Below are positions 1-8,179 of a stretch of DNA of 13,023 bases, piece after piece (the stretch's first letter is position 1; every line of letters starts with the position of its first letter). A program made the translations under genes and the position numbers. The stretch is taken from contig JACZVB010000008.1 in NCBI GenBank assembly GCA_022572865.1, forward strand, positions 1-13,023. The letters run 5' to 3'. Source of the DNA: Chloroflexota bacterium. Lineage in GTDB: Bacteria > Chloroflexota > Dehalococcoidia > Plut-88900. The notes under the pieces are model-generated. The model made no database searches. It worked only from the letters and a program-made list of their open reading frames with translations, and was not told the DNA's origin.

Positions 1-29
1 TATTAGAATCACGCCCATGAACAGGAGTG

Positions 30-330
30 GGGCGTGCCCCATATCATAATGCCATTGAGTGGAAAAACAAAGCCTGTGTACCCGTACACTAAATTAGTGG
101 CATCTTGATACCTTTCTCAAGCTGTTACACCGATGGAGAAGCTGGAGAGGTGTAAGGTAACCTGGGACCTGACGAGGACTAAGGTGTTATATGTCCGCCT
201 CAGGTGAAGGGGATGCGAGGGTAATTGAAACTGATGCTGGTAAACCGGGCGAAATCAGTCCAATTTTGTATTGCAACTTTCCGTCATCAGGACTATGGTT
301 GCTAGCGCTCAATTGCAAGGTTAATCAGGG
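30..330 (+). ncRNA. Structured RNA region, possible group II intron 5' domain remnant
   Basis: No convincing gene lies in bases 1-348. The stretch can fold into consecutive stems: 51-58 with 94-101 (8 pairs including wobbles), enclosing 76-80 with 85-89; 104-108 with 117-121; 125-131 with 149-155 (TTACACC/GGTGTAA, perfect); 168-179 with 193-204 (10 of 12 pairs); 230-235 with 254-259 (ACTGAT/ATCAGT), enclosing 237-241 with 244-248; and 271-276 with 313-318. This density is far from ordinary spacer DNA. The purine-rich joining segments and the hairpin at 230-259 resemble, from memory, domain I of bacterial group II introns, but no intron-encoded reverse transcriptase follows and the structure stops just before the transporter gene. 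It could equally be a leader RNA controlling the transporter array. The strand is inferred from the downstream genes. Confidence 0.42.
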
Positions 331-348
331 CGGAGAAAGGGTGAAGAA

Positions 349-1752
349 GTGCCTGTAGGCGAGCTGGCCGCACTCCTCTCTGCCCTTACCTTTTCCTTTA
401 CCGCCATCGTAGATAAGATTATGACCCGGCGGTTCGAGCCCCTGACCCTGGGTGCTCTGTCGACCCTGGGCGGCGCCATCTTCAGCCTGGCCCTGCTCTT
501 CGCCCTGGGAAAGGCCGACGAACTGCCCGATGCCCCGGTGGGAGCACTTCTGCTGAGTGCAATGGGGGGCGTCATATCCGTCGGCATCGGAATGCCCCTC
601 TACCTGAGATTTCTCAGGTCCGTGGACGTGAGCAAGGCCGCGCCCATGACCAGCGGCATAAATACCCTACTGGCAGTCCTGGTAGGCCTGGTCCTGCTGG
701 GGGAGAACGTATCGCTACCCACCCTGCTGGGCATTGGGGCTGTCATGGCCGGGATATACATGTTGACCTTTTCTCAGAGGCGTCAGGCGGATAAGGGCCA
801 GGCCCAGTGGCTCGGCTTCCGGGGATTGGCCTTTCTGGTTTTCGTGGTGTCCTTCTGGGTAGCAGGAACATCCATCCAAAAGATTGCCCTGGAAGAGGTA
901 GATGCGATCACCGCCAATGCGGTGAGGTTGGCGGCGGTGTTCCTAGTCCTCTCGGCCCTGGCGTCGACTAATCTGGCCGCGGTCCTGGGGCATGAGGATG
1001 GAAGCGCAGCCCAGGGGTATCGAGGACGCCGACACCAGACTTCTGCCATCAGGAAGACGAAAAGCACAGCGGCCAGGCGACGCGATGGGTTTCGCCTCAG
1101 GCCATGGGGCCACTGGGCCCACATCCCTCACCCGCGCCTCCGCAGACATCACGATACCGCAGAAATACGACGCATCCCGGTACGAATTCTACCGCCTGTA
1201 TTTTGGGATCAGATCGATAAACTGGCGGACAGCCTGTCGAAGATAGGAGCGTCCTTTCAGCAGATGGAAAGGAGGGGCGCCAGAGGCGGCATGCTGTACA
1301 ACCTGGACCTGCCCTGGGCCTATGCCGCAGAGGAGGCCCTGGCAGCGATGCCCGAGGTGGCGGCCGCCAGCCGGGTAGGCCACTGGCCCGGCTCCCACAG
1401 GATAGAGGTGGTACTCCGCAGCCCCCCCACCATCGAAGATCTATGGGTGGGCAAAGGTGAAATGGCAACCCCTACACTAACGCCCAGGATTAGGGAACTG
1501 AGGTTGGAGAAGATATCCTTTCTCCCCTATCTCATCGTCATCATTAACGGCTGCTTCTCATTAGGCCTGGGCAGCCTCCTCATGCTGGTGGCCCTGCAAA
1601 GGACGGGGCTGGCCGTTACCGCCGTACTGGGCAGCACGCAGCTACTCTGGATCGCCATACTGTCTTCGATAGCCCTCAGAGAGCGGTTGACCATCAAGAC
1701 CATAGGTGGGATCGGGATGACCGCGATAGGGGTCGTGCTGGTCGTATTATGA
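349..1752 (+). CDS. EamA/DMT-family transporter paralogue 1, with very long central loop
   Basis: This is a predicted inner-membrane exporter of the drug/metabolite transporter superfamily; the substrate is unknown. Ten hydrophobic segments form two five-helix EamA repeats, at about residues 5-140 and 155-205 plus 390-467. Family-like marks are FLRSVDVSKAAP (88-99), GENVS (118-122) and the terminal LRERL-x-IKT-x-GG. The start is GTG, supported by GGAGAAAGG at 332-340. Arg/Lys residues cluster in loops 1-2, 3-4, 5-6, 7-8 and 9-10, so by the positive-inside rule those loops are cytoplasmic and both termini external. Between TM7 and TM8 lies about 180 extra residues (206-388), making the protein 467 residues against about 290-300 for a usual EamA protein. 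Part of the loop (about 215-285) is Arg/His-rich and looks out of frame; the rest, with QIDKLADSLSKIG, looks genuinely coding. It is the first of four tandem copies and closest to the second. Confidence 0.85.
   Translation: MPVGELAALLSALTFSFTAIVDKIMTRRFEPLTLGALSTLGGAIFSLALLFALGKADELPDAPVGALLLSAMGGVISVGIGMPLYLRFLRSVDVSKAAPMTSGINTLLAVLVGLVLLGENVSLPTLLGIGAVMAGIYMLTFSQRRQADKGQAQWLGFRGLAFLVFVVSFWVAGTSIQKIALEEVDAITANAVRLAAVFLVLSALASTNLAAVLGHEDGSAAQGYRGRRHQTSAIRKTKSTAARRRDGFRLRPWGHWAHIPHPRLRRHHDTAEIRRIPVRILPPVFWDQIDKLADSLSKIGASFQQMERRGARGGMLYNLDLPWAYAAEEALAAMPEVAAASRVGHWPGSHRIEVVLRSPPTIEDLWVGKGEMATPTLTPRIRELRLEKISFLPYLIVIINGCFSLGLGSLLMLVALQRTGLAVTAVLGSTQLLWIAILSSIALRERLTIKTIGGIGMTAIGVVLVVL
964..1512 (+). 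other. Extended TM7-TM8 loop of EamA paralogue 1 (insertion-like)
   Basis: This codes for residues 206-388, which interrupt the second EamA repeat. The other three copies have only 57-69 residues here. From about 992 to 1205 a second frame is also open and reads protein-like (ending YEFYRLYFG), while from about 1210 onward the main frame is the natural one. Two compensating indels inside a tolerant loop would explain this. I recognise no domain in it. Confidence 0.5.
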
Positions 1753-1891
1753 GATTGAACCAAGTAAGTCTTGTCATTCCTGCTGGGAACAGATCTGCTT
1801 CATTTCATTCTCGCTGGCGTCGGGGCAACAGCTGTGGAAGATCTCTACAAGGGGAAGATGACCAGAGCACTTCGTAGAGAGAGGAAAGCCT

Positions 1892-2914
1892 TTGGGTGAG
1901 CTGTTTGCCCTGGCCTCCGCCCTCGTCTTCTCTATCACCGCCGTGACAGAGAAGGCCCTGACCAGGCGGCTTGCGCCTCCTCACCTGGCGGCCCTGGGCA
2001 GCCTGGGCGGGGCCTTGTTCATGCTGGTCATCATGTTTGCATTTGGCAAGGGCCGAGAGATTCCCGATGCCCCAATGGGCTCAATCCTTTTAAGCATAAC
2101 CGGGGGAGTCCTATCCATCGCCATCGGATATTCGATGTATCTGGTGTTCCTGAGGTCCGTCGACATCAGCAAGGCCGCCCCGGTGAGCCAGGGGCTCTTC
2201 GCCATCCTGGCGGTGATATCCGGCCTATTTATCCTGGGGGAGGTGGTTTCCTGGTTTACCTTTATCGGAATCGCTGCCATGGTGATCGGGCTGTATACCC
2301 TGAGCATAGCTCAGCGCAGCCAGTCGGTATCTACAGAGGCCCGGTGGTTGGGATTCAAAGGGCTTGCCTTCATGGTGCTGGTGGCAGCCTTCTGGGTGGC
2401 CGGGTTCTCTCTTCAGAAAAAGGCTTTGGAACACCTTGATGTGGTCATTGCCAACGGCCTCAGGCTACCCGTGGTCTTCTTTTTTCTCGCGGCCTTCGCC
2501 TCCCTGCGTTTGAGCCGGTCCCTGGTGAGCCCCGATCTAGAGGGGCCCGAAAGAGAGACGCAGGCCTCAGCCCCGATACCCACGGCCGTAGGAGTCCGTC
2601 CCCGGAGCTCTTTTGAGGTGACGGGCCCTACCTCGACGGGAGTCGTCCGTATGAAAGAGGTGACGGGCCAGGGGCCCGGCCTCAGCGTCTTTATATTGGC
2701 CATTCTCAACGGCAGCGTATCATTCGGTCTGGGAAGCCTCCTGCTTCTCATGGCGTTGGACAGGGCGGGCCTCGCCATCACAATGGTGCTGAACAACACC
2801 AGCCTGCTGTTCATAGTCCTCTTCTCGACGGTATTTCTTAGGGAGCGGCTTACCCGAAAGACCGTCATTGGTGTAATCGTCACGGTGACGGGGGTGATGA
2901 TGGTAGTGTTATGA
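1892..2914 (+). CDS. EamA/DMT-family transporter paralogue 2
   Basis: This is a ten-helix drug/metabolite transporter-type membrane protein of 340 residues with unknown substrate. TM1-5 occupy about residues 2-139, TM6-7 about 152-205 and TM8-10 about 264-340. It is clearly a sister of paralogue 1: both share IPDAP/LPDAP in loop 2-3, FLRSVD followed by SKAAP in loop 3-4, RWLGFKGLAF/QWLGFRGLAF at TM6, and LRERLT-x-KT before TM10. The start is TTG, chosen because the paralogues align from MGEL and because a purine-rich GAGAGAGGAAAG (1877-1887) lies just upstream; no ATG is suitably placed. The loop at residues 206-262 is polar, rich in Pro, Ser, Thr and Arg, and unlike the loops of the other copies. 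It lies 139 bases after paralogue 1 and 63 before paralogue 3, consistent with one transcript. Confidence 0.88.
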   Translation: MGELFALASALVFSITAVTEKALTRRLAPPHLAALGSLGGALFMLVIMFAFGKGREIPDAPMGSILLSITGGVLSIAIGYSMYLVFLRSVDISKAAPVSQGLFAILAVISGLFILGEVVSWFTFIGIAAMVIGLYTLSIAQRSQSVSTEARWLGFKGLAFMVLVAAFWVAGFSLQKKALEHLDVVIANGLRLPVVFFFLAAFASLRLSRSLVSPDLEGPERETQASAPIPTAVGVRPRSSFEVTGPTSTGVVRMKEVTGQGPGLSVFILAILNGSVSFGLGSLLLLMALDRAGLAITMVLNNTSLLFIVLFSTVFLRERLTRKTVIGVIVTVTGVMMVVL

Positions 2915-2977
2915 GGGTCTGGCCTCCATCTGAAGGAGAGGATATTACCGCGACCCGTACAGGCCGGAGGTACACAA

Positions 2978-4042
2978 TTGGGTGAACTGGCCGCTCTGGC
3001 GGCCTCCCTGAATTTTGCCATCGCCACCGTCATCGACAAGTCGATGACGGTCAGGTTCAGCCCCTTATCCCAGAACGCCATCAGGGTCACCGGGGCCGCC
3101 CTGTTCAACATAATCATCTTCCTGGCCCTGGGCAAAACCGATGAGATTGCAGGCCTGTCCCTGGTAGCTGTAGGGCTGATGGCAGCCGCAGGCATTTCTA
3201 ATATAGTGCTGGCTGACTCCGTATTCCTCAGGGTCATCCGGACGGTAGATGTCACCACCGCCTTCCCTTTGGCAGTAGCCCTGGTAACCCTCTTCTCCGT
3301 CGGGGTGGGGGCGATCGTATTCAGCGAGGACGTTACCTGGCTAACCTTATTGGGCGCTATCCTCGTTATAACCGGTGTGTACCTGCTATCCTTCGCGCCA
3401 AAGGCCAGCGTAGACCCCAAGAAGACCAAGGCCCTGGGCCTTGGTGGGCTGGCGGTCATAGTCGCGATTGCCCTCATGTGGGCACTTGGGGTGGCCTTGA
3501 TGCGTGTGGCCCTGGACGATCTGGATGTGTTCACTGGCGCCGCCATCAGAACGTCAGCCGTGCTACCTGTACTCTTCCTGACCCTGGGGCTGTACAAAGT
3601 GATGCTGAGTAAAAGGAGAGGGGCCAGCGCCTCTGTCCTTGGGCCGGAAGTTGGCACATCGGGCCTTTCCGATGCCCAGGACACCCCTGTCCACAACATG
3701 ACCGGACAGCGCTTTGGTTTCAGAGCTGGGCCTTCTCACCGTCAGGGCTTGACCGGCGCTCGTTCACGCCGGGTCGCCGTAAGAAGGTCACCTTCCAGGA
3801 TGTCTCATGTCCTTCCCATCCTCGTTACCGGCCTTAGCGGGGCGATGCACTTTGGCCTGGGGAGTATGCTGTTCTTCTTTGCACTGCAAAAATCCGGCGC
3901 TGCAGTCACTCAAATCCTCATCAACACCACCATACTCTTCATAGCTCCCTTGTCCCTCATCTTCCTGAGGGAGCGGTTTGGCCCGAGGACCATTATGGGT
4001 ATTCTGGTGGCCACGGTGGGAATCTTACTGGTGGTGGTGTAA
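2978..4042 (+). CDS. EamA/DMT-family transporter paralogue 3
   Basis: This is a predicted ten-helix membrane transporter of 354 residues. Its two EamA repeats are recognisable from the paired five-helix pattern, the loop 3-4 motif RVIRTVDVTTAFP and the closing LRERFGPRT-x-MG segment. The start is TTG, with GGAGG at 2966-2970 and a 7-base spacer, a good ribosome binding site despite the rare start codon. The TM7-TM8 loop (residues about 208-276) is strongly basic, with SKRR at its start and an ARSRR...RRSPSR stretch near its end, which places it on the cytoplasmic side. The gene is more diverged from copies 1 and 2 than those are from each other, so the array is not a recent identical amplification. 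The substrate is unknown; amino acids or other small metabolites are typical for the family. Confidence 0.88.
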   Translation: MGELAALAASLNFAIATVIDKSMTVRFSPLSQNAIRVTGAALFNIIIFLALGKTDEIAGLSLVAVGLMAAAGISNIVLADSVFLRVIRTVDVTTAFPLAVALVTLFSVGVGAIVFSEDVTWLTLLGAILVITGVYLLSFAPKASVDPKKTKALGLGGLAVIVAIALMWALGVALMRVALDDLDVFTGAAIRTSAVLPVLFLTLGLYKVMLSKRRGASASVLGPEVGTSGLSDAQDTPVHNMTGQRFGFRAGPSHRQGLTGARSRRVAVRRSPSRMSHVLPILVTGLSGAMHFGLGSMLFFFALQKSGAAVTQILINTTILFIAPLSLIFLRERFGPRTIMGILVATVGILLVVV

Positions 4043-4096
4043 GCCCATGCCTCCTTCGATTACAATCCGTCGGAAAGAGCTGAAGGGGGTGAGGCC

Positions 4097-5149
4097 TTGG
4101 GCCTTGGCGAACTGAGCGCACTGCTGGCCGCCTTTACCATCGCCATCAGCGGCGTGCTTAACAAGTATCTGATCCGAAGGATGACGCCGGTGTCCCTGAA
4201 CACGACCCGGACTACCGCTGCGGCTATTTTTCTCGTCACCCTATTTTTCGCCGCTGGCAGGGCAGCCGATGCGCCCTTCACTGATAAAGGCGGCCTCCTG
4301 CTGGTGGTGGCCGGGGGCCTGATAACCACCCTCCTTGGCGATACCCTCTTCCTGAGGCTCCTCAAAACCGTGGACGTAGCCCGTACGGCCACCATGGCCC
4401 AAGCAATGCTCACCCTGCTGATGGTGGGCACCGGCGCCCTCATCCTGGATGAAGAGGTCACCTTCTTCACCCTGGTTGGAGCGCTGCTGGTGGTACTGGG
4501 TATCTATATGCTCGGCGGCCCACCCAGGCGGAAAGGCCCCGTTGAGGCCCACTGGGTGAGGCTGAGAAGTATCGCCTTCCTACTCGGCATAGTACTGCTG
4601 TGGGTCATGGGCCTGACTCTCATGCGAGAGGGGCTGCGGGACATCGACCCCATCACCGGCAACGCCGTCAGGATGGCGATAATAGCCGGCGTTCTCCTCA
4701 CGGCCCTTGGTTTCAGCCACGGCTCCAGCCTGGGGGCAGGGGTGTCATCTCATGCCTGGGCCCGAAGAATGGCCCAGCCCAACGTTTCCATGACAACCGC
4801 TCCCGGAGGCGACGTTGAGCGGCGTCCTCCCACGGGGAGTGCCGAAGTTCGGGCCAGGGGCCAGGGGCGATCGACCTATGGAAGAGTGCTGCACCTTAGA
4901 GGCGCCCATGTAGATAGATCTGCTATCCTCCTGGGAGCCGTCTCCGGCAGTTTAAGCCTGGGCCTGGGGACTACCCTCATGTTCTTCGCCTTCCAGAAAG
5001 CCGGGGTAGCCGTCACCATGGTGCTATTCAACGCCCAGCTCCTATTGCTTGCGCCCCTGTCCATGATCGTACTTAAGGAGCGCCTGAACCCGAAAAGCCT
5101 GGTCGGTATCCTGGTCACCGTAGGTGGTATCATAATCGTGTTGATATGA
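4097..5149 (+). CDS. EamA/DMT-family transporter paralogue 4
   Basis: This is the last of the four tandem copies: 350 residues and ten predicted helices. Diagnostic stretches are GDTLFLRLLKTVDVARTA in loop 3-4, DEEVTFFTLVGALL leading into TM5, and LKERLNPKSLVG before TM10. The start is TTG, with the G-rich AAGGGGGTGAGG (4083-4092) upstream; the reading begins MGLGEL, two residues longer than copies 2 and 3. The TM7-TM8 loop (about residues 207-272) is polar and Arg-rich and shows no obvious similarity to the other loops. Only 54 bases separate it from copy 3, so co-transcription is likely. Whether the copies act alone or together is not visible; DMT proteins with ten helices usually work as single chains. 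Confidence 0.88.
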   Translation: MGLGELSALLAAFTIAISGVLNKYLIRRMTPVSLNTTRTTAAAIFLVTLFFAAGRAADAPFTDKGGLLLVVAGGLITTLLGDTLFLRLLKTVDVARTATMAQAMLTLLMVGTGALILDEEVTFFTLVGALLVVLGIYMLGGPPRRKGPVEAHWVRLRSIAFLLGIVLLWVMGLTLMREGLRDIDPITGNAVRMAIIAGVLLTALGFSHGSSLGAGVSSHAWARRMAQPNVSMTTAPGGDVERRPPTGSAEVRARGQGRSTYGRVLHLRGAHVDRSAILLGAVSGSLSLGLGTTLMFFAFQKAGVAVTMVLFNAQLLLLAPLSMIVLKERLNPKSLVGILVTVGGIIIVLI

Positions 5150-5246
5150 TGGCCCATCAGGCCGTTGTCGAGCAGGCGCAACCCTGGGCCTACAGGCCTA
5201 TTCCTACAAGAGCAATTGGCGCAACCGGCGCAAATCCGAGGAATCC

Positions 5247-5540
5247 GTGAAGATAGGCGTTTGTGTAGTCAAGCTGCGTTTTCCAGGGAACGGCTCTCTG
5301 AAAGGGAAAAGGCGGATACTGAAATCCCTTCTGGCCCGCGCCTCCAACAAGTTCAACATCTCGATAGCAGAAGTGGAGGACCAGGAGCTGTGGCAGGTGT
5401 CTACAGTGGGTTTCACCTGCGTAGGGAATGAGACCTTCTATGTCAACCAGGTCCTGTCTACGGTGGTCAGCTTCCTCGAGCGGTCCAGGGAAGACGCCGA
5501 GTTGTTGGACTATGAGATAGAGATAATCGACGCCCTGTAG
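5247..5540 (+). CDS. ylxP: DUF503 / YlxP-family small protein
   Basis: This 97-residue protein of the DUF503 family (Bacillus YlxP) has the hallmark N-terminal strand MKIGVCVVKL, then SLKGKRRILKSLLARASNKFNISIAEV, the DQELWQ motif and a C-terminal helix. Family length is about 90-100 residues, so it is complete. The start is GTG, with GAGGAA at 5238-5243 a few bases upstream. In many bacteria ylxP sits in the nusA-infB-rbfA ribosome and translation cluster and has been linked to ribosome maturation; none of those genes is present here, so the context is unusual and gives no functional support. It lies 97 bases after the transporter array and 84 before the helicase gene. Identification is firm; the function is inferred only from the family. 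Confidence 0.9.
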   Translation: MKIGVCVVKLRFPGNGSLKGKRRILKSLLARASNKFNISIAEVEDQELWQVSTVGFTCVGNETFYVNQVLSTVVSFLERSREDAELLDYEIEIIDAL

Positions 5541-5624
5541 AAAGGCCTCTCCCCTGCCTCGGTCCCTTCGGGCTACTCAACGTGAAAGGGCACAAACCCG
5601 CAGACGGGCCAGGCAGCTTATCTT

Positions 5625-7931
5625 ATGGACACCTCATCCATCCTTAAAAGCCTGAGCCAGCTCCCCGAGTACGACGGACAGATGGTCCACCTTGAGAAGA
5701 TCCCCTCCAGGAAGGCCCGTTTTGCCGAGCTCGACACACAGTTCCACCCCGCCCTGCAGAAGGCGCTGAAAAGGCTTAACCTGCTTCCCCTGTTCCGGCA
5801 TCAGGCCCAGGCCCTGGAAGCCCTCAGGTCAGGGGCCAATGTGATGGTAGCCACGCCCGCGGCCAGTGGTAAGAGTCTGGTCTACAACGCCTCGGTGCTG
5901 GACCGGCTCCTGCGGGAAAAGGGGGCCACCGCTCTCTACCTCTTCCCCACCAAGGCCCTGACCCAGGACCAGTGGCGCGCCCTCCGCGACATCATCGATG
6001 CCGATGCCGGGCTGAAGGGGATAAGGGTGGCCGTCTTCGATGGCGATACTCCCACCGAGGAGCGAGGCGAGATCAGGAGATCGGCCCGGGTCCTGCTGAC
6101 CAACCCGGACATGCTGCACTACGGCATCCTGCCAAATCACAGGTCATGGACCAAGCTCCTGCGCAAGCTTCGATACGTGGTCATCGATGAAGCCCACGTC
6201 TACCGGGGCGTCTTCGGCTCCCAGGTGGCCAACGTCTTGAGGCGGCTCCGCAGGCTGTGCCGCCTTCACGGGTCGTCGCCCCAGTTCATCCTCTCCTCAG
6301 CCACCATAGCCAACCCAGAGGGCCACGCCGAGGCACTGGTGGGCAAGCCCTTCACCGTCGTGACGGATGACGGCTCACCCAGCAGCGACAAGGTGTTTGT
6401 GTTCTGGAATCCCCCGATAATTGACGAGACCAGAAGCGCCCGCCGCAGCTCCAATACCGAGGCCACCCTGCTGTTTACATATCTGATCGGCCGGGGCATC
6501 AGGACCCTGACCTTTGCCCGCACCAGGCGGGTTGCCGAGCTTATCTACATGTATTCTCGGGAGCAGCTGAGGCTCACCCTGCCCGAGCTGGCCGACAGGA
6601 TAATGCCATACAGGGCCGGCTACCTTGCGGAAGACAGGCGGCGTATCGAGCAGGGCCTCGTCAGCGGCGAGCTGCTGGGCGTGTGTGCTACCAATGCCCT
6701 GGAGCTGGGCATCGATATCGGCGACCTGGACGCAACCATCCTCACCGGCTATCCGGGGAGTATAGCCAGCGCATGGCAACAGGCCGGTCGCAGCGGAAGG
6801 CGGGGCGAGGGCTCCCTGAGCTTCATGATAGGCATGGCCAACCCTCTGGACCAGTACTTCATGCGCCATCCCCAGGAGTTCTTCGATAAGCCCCATGAGC
6901 ACGTCCTGGTCTCCCCCTCCAATCCCTACATCCTCAGGCCTCACCTCCTCTGCGCCGCCTTCGAGTGGCCTCTCACCTCCTCTGATCGGGACCTCTTCGG
7001 GGATGACTCCACCCACCATATCAAAGCGTTGGAGGAGCAGGGCCTCCTCAAGAGCCATCGAAACCGCTGGCACCTGTCCCCGGAGATAGACTACCCGGCG
7101 AAGGAGGTCAACATCAGATCGGCCACGTCCAGGGACTACGTGATCGTAGTCGAGGGCAGCGGCGTTATTCTCGAGACAATCGAGGAGAGCAGTGCATTTT
7201 CTCAGGTACACCCCGGGGCGGTGTACCTCCACCAGGGGGAGTCTTATCTGATAACAGACCTGGACACAGAGACCAGGATCGCCCATGCCGTCCCCACCGA
7301 TGTCGCCTACTACACCCAGACCATGGACATCACCGACATCCGGATACAGCAGGTAAAGGAGCAGCGGCGTGTGGGCAGCGTCCAGGCCTATCAGGGCTGG
7401 GTGGAGGTGTCCAACACGGTGGTGGGCTACAGGCGCAAGGCCCGCGTCACCGAGGAGATGCTCAGTGAGGAGACCCTGGACCTTCCGCCCCAGACCTTTA
7501 ACACCTCGGCCCTCTGGTTCGATATACCAGAGGCCGCCATCGACCGGATACTCAAGGACTACTCGGACTTCGACGGCGGCCTCCACGCCGCGGAGCACGC
7601 CGCCATCGGAATCCTGCCCATGTTCGCCCTGTGCGATAGGGCCGACATAGGCGGCCTCTCCACCCCCCTCCACTCCGACACGGGCAGGCCCCAGATCTTC
7701 ATCTACGACGGCCATCCCGGGGGCGTCGGCATCACCGAGAAGGGCTTCGAGCTGATGGAGGAGCTGTGGCGGGCCACCCTCAGGACCCTGGTGGAGTGTC
7801 CCTGCAAGACGGGCTGCCCGAGCTGCATCCAGTCTCCCAAATGCGGCAACAACAACGAGCCCCTGGACAAGACCGCCGCCCGCATCCTCCTAGAGGAGCT
7901 TCTAAAACCTGGAGGCCGAAGGGGGCTGTGA
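5625..7931 (+). CDS. mrfA: MrfA/YprA-type superfamily 2 DNA helicase with C-terminal zinc-binding DUF1998/MZB region
   Basis: This is a 768-residue ATP-dependent helicase. RHQ (58-60) fits a Q-motif-like position; motif I is ATPAASGKS (76-84); motif Ia is FPTKALTQDQ (107-116); motif II is DEAH (188-191); motif III is SSAT (224-227); motif V is ATNALELGIDIG (355-366); motif VI is QAGRSGRRG (386-394). The C-terminal region has HAAEHAAIG (654-662) and a cysteine cluster C725-x-C727-x3-C731-x2-C734-x5-C740, matching the metal-binding end of the Bacillus MrfA/YprA family (about 750 residues), which removes mitomycin C damage independently of UvrABC by 3'-5' unwinding. All catalytic motifs are intact, so it should be active. 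The Bacillus partner nuclease MrfB is not adjacent; a Mut7-C nuclease-fold gene lies 248 bases downstream instead. The start is ATG with no strong ribosome binding site, but the N-terminus aligns with the family. Confidence 0.93.
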   Translation: MDTSSILKSLSQLPEYDGQMVHLEKIPSRKARFAELDTQFHPALQKALKRLNLLPLFRHQAQALEALRSGANVMVATPAASGKSLVYNASVLDRLLREKGATALYLFPTKALTQDQWRALRDIIDADAGLKGIRVAVFDGDTPTEERGEIRRSARVLLTNPDMLHYGILPNHRSWTKLLRKLRYVVIDEAHVYRGVFGSQVANVLRRLRRLCRLHGSSPQFILSSATIANPEGHAEALVGKPFTVVTDDGSPSSDKVFVFWNPPIIDETRSARRSSNTEATLLFTYLIGRGIRTLTFARTRRVAELIYMYSREQLRLTLPELADRIMPYRAGYLAEDRRRIEQGLVSGELLGVCATNALELGIDIGDLDATILTGYPGSIASAWQQAGRSGRRGEGSLSFMIGMANPLDQYFMRHPQEFFDKPHEHVLVSPSNPYILRPHLLCAAFEWPLTSSDRDLFGDDSTHHIKALEEQGLLKSHRNRWHLSPEIDYPAKEVNIRSATSRDYVIVVEGSGVILETIEESSAFSQVHPGAVYLHQGESYLITDLDTETRIAHAVPTDVAYYTQTMDITDIRIQQVKEQRRVGSVQAYQGWVEVSNTVVGYRRKARVTEEMLSEETLDLPPQTFNTSALWFDIPEAAIDRILKDYSDFDGGLHAAEHAAIGILPMFALCDRADIGGLSTPLHSDTGRPQIFIYDGHPGGVGITEKGFELMEELWRATLRTLVECPCKTGCPSCIQSPKCGNNNEPLDKTAARILLEELLKPGGRRGL

Positions 7932-8015
7932 TAGACTTGGAGCCGTGTGATTAAACCTGATTACCAATGTGCTAGTTTACGCAGCGTTCACAACCGCTCC
8001 AAGGCAACTATTTCA

Positions 8016-8143
8016 TGTCATTCCGAGCCCTTTCCCTTCGGGAAGTGCGAGGAATCTGGGGCGGGGTCTCTCCATTCTCTTTATAGGAATAGCCCCACCA
8101 CCCTAGATTCTTCGTCCCGATAAAATCGGGACTCAGAATGACA
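8016..8143. repeat. Palindromic intergenic element A (MITE/REP-like)
   Basis: The ends form a near-perfect inverted repeat: TGTCATTCCGAG at 8016-8027 against CTCAGAATGACA at 8132-8143 (11 of 12 pair). Inner arms pair GAATCTGGG (8052-8060) with CCCTAGATTC (8101-8110). It also contains a perfect stem-loop GTCCCGA-TAAAA-TCGGGAC (8114-8132) and a smaller one around 8032-8044. No coding capacity is visible. Ends of this type recur between genes in many uncultured bacterial genomes. It lies between mrfA and the Mut7-C gene, where the strong hairpins may stop or attenuate transcription. Confidence 0.75.
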
Positions 8144-8179
8144 CACTATTTTAGGGACTAAGCTCTAGTAGAGGTGCAG

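Noticed and set aside
29..40. Palindrome GGGGC-GT-GCCCC
   Set aside because: A two-base loop is too tight for an RNA hairpin and no operator context is known.
1770..1800. Fragment resembling the start of a GTCATTCC-type dispersed repeat between transporter copies 1 and 2
   Set aside because: Only one short arm is visible and no matching arm follows, so a repeat element cannot be supported.
2413..3699. Long open frame on the - strand (428 codons) over transporter copies 2 and 3
   Set aside because: It is antisense to two well-supported membrane proteins, is Thr/Arg-rich without family features, and spans an intergenic gap; it is a shadow of GC-rich codon use.
5183..5200. Small GGCC-TACA-GGCC hairpin between transporter copy 4 and ylxP
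   Set aside because: A four-pair stem without a T-run is expected by chance in GC-rich DNA.
6375..7715. Long open frame on the - strand (446 codons) inside the helicase gene
   Set aside because: The + strand frame has all helicase motifs; the antisense product is rich in Gly/Val/Leu from reversed codons and shows no domain.
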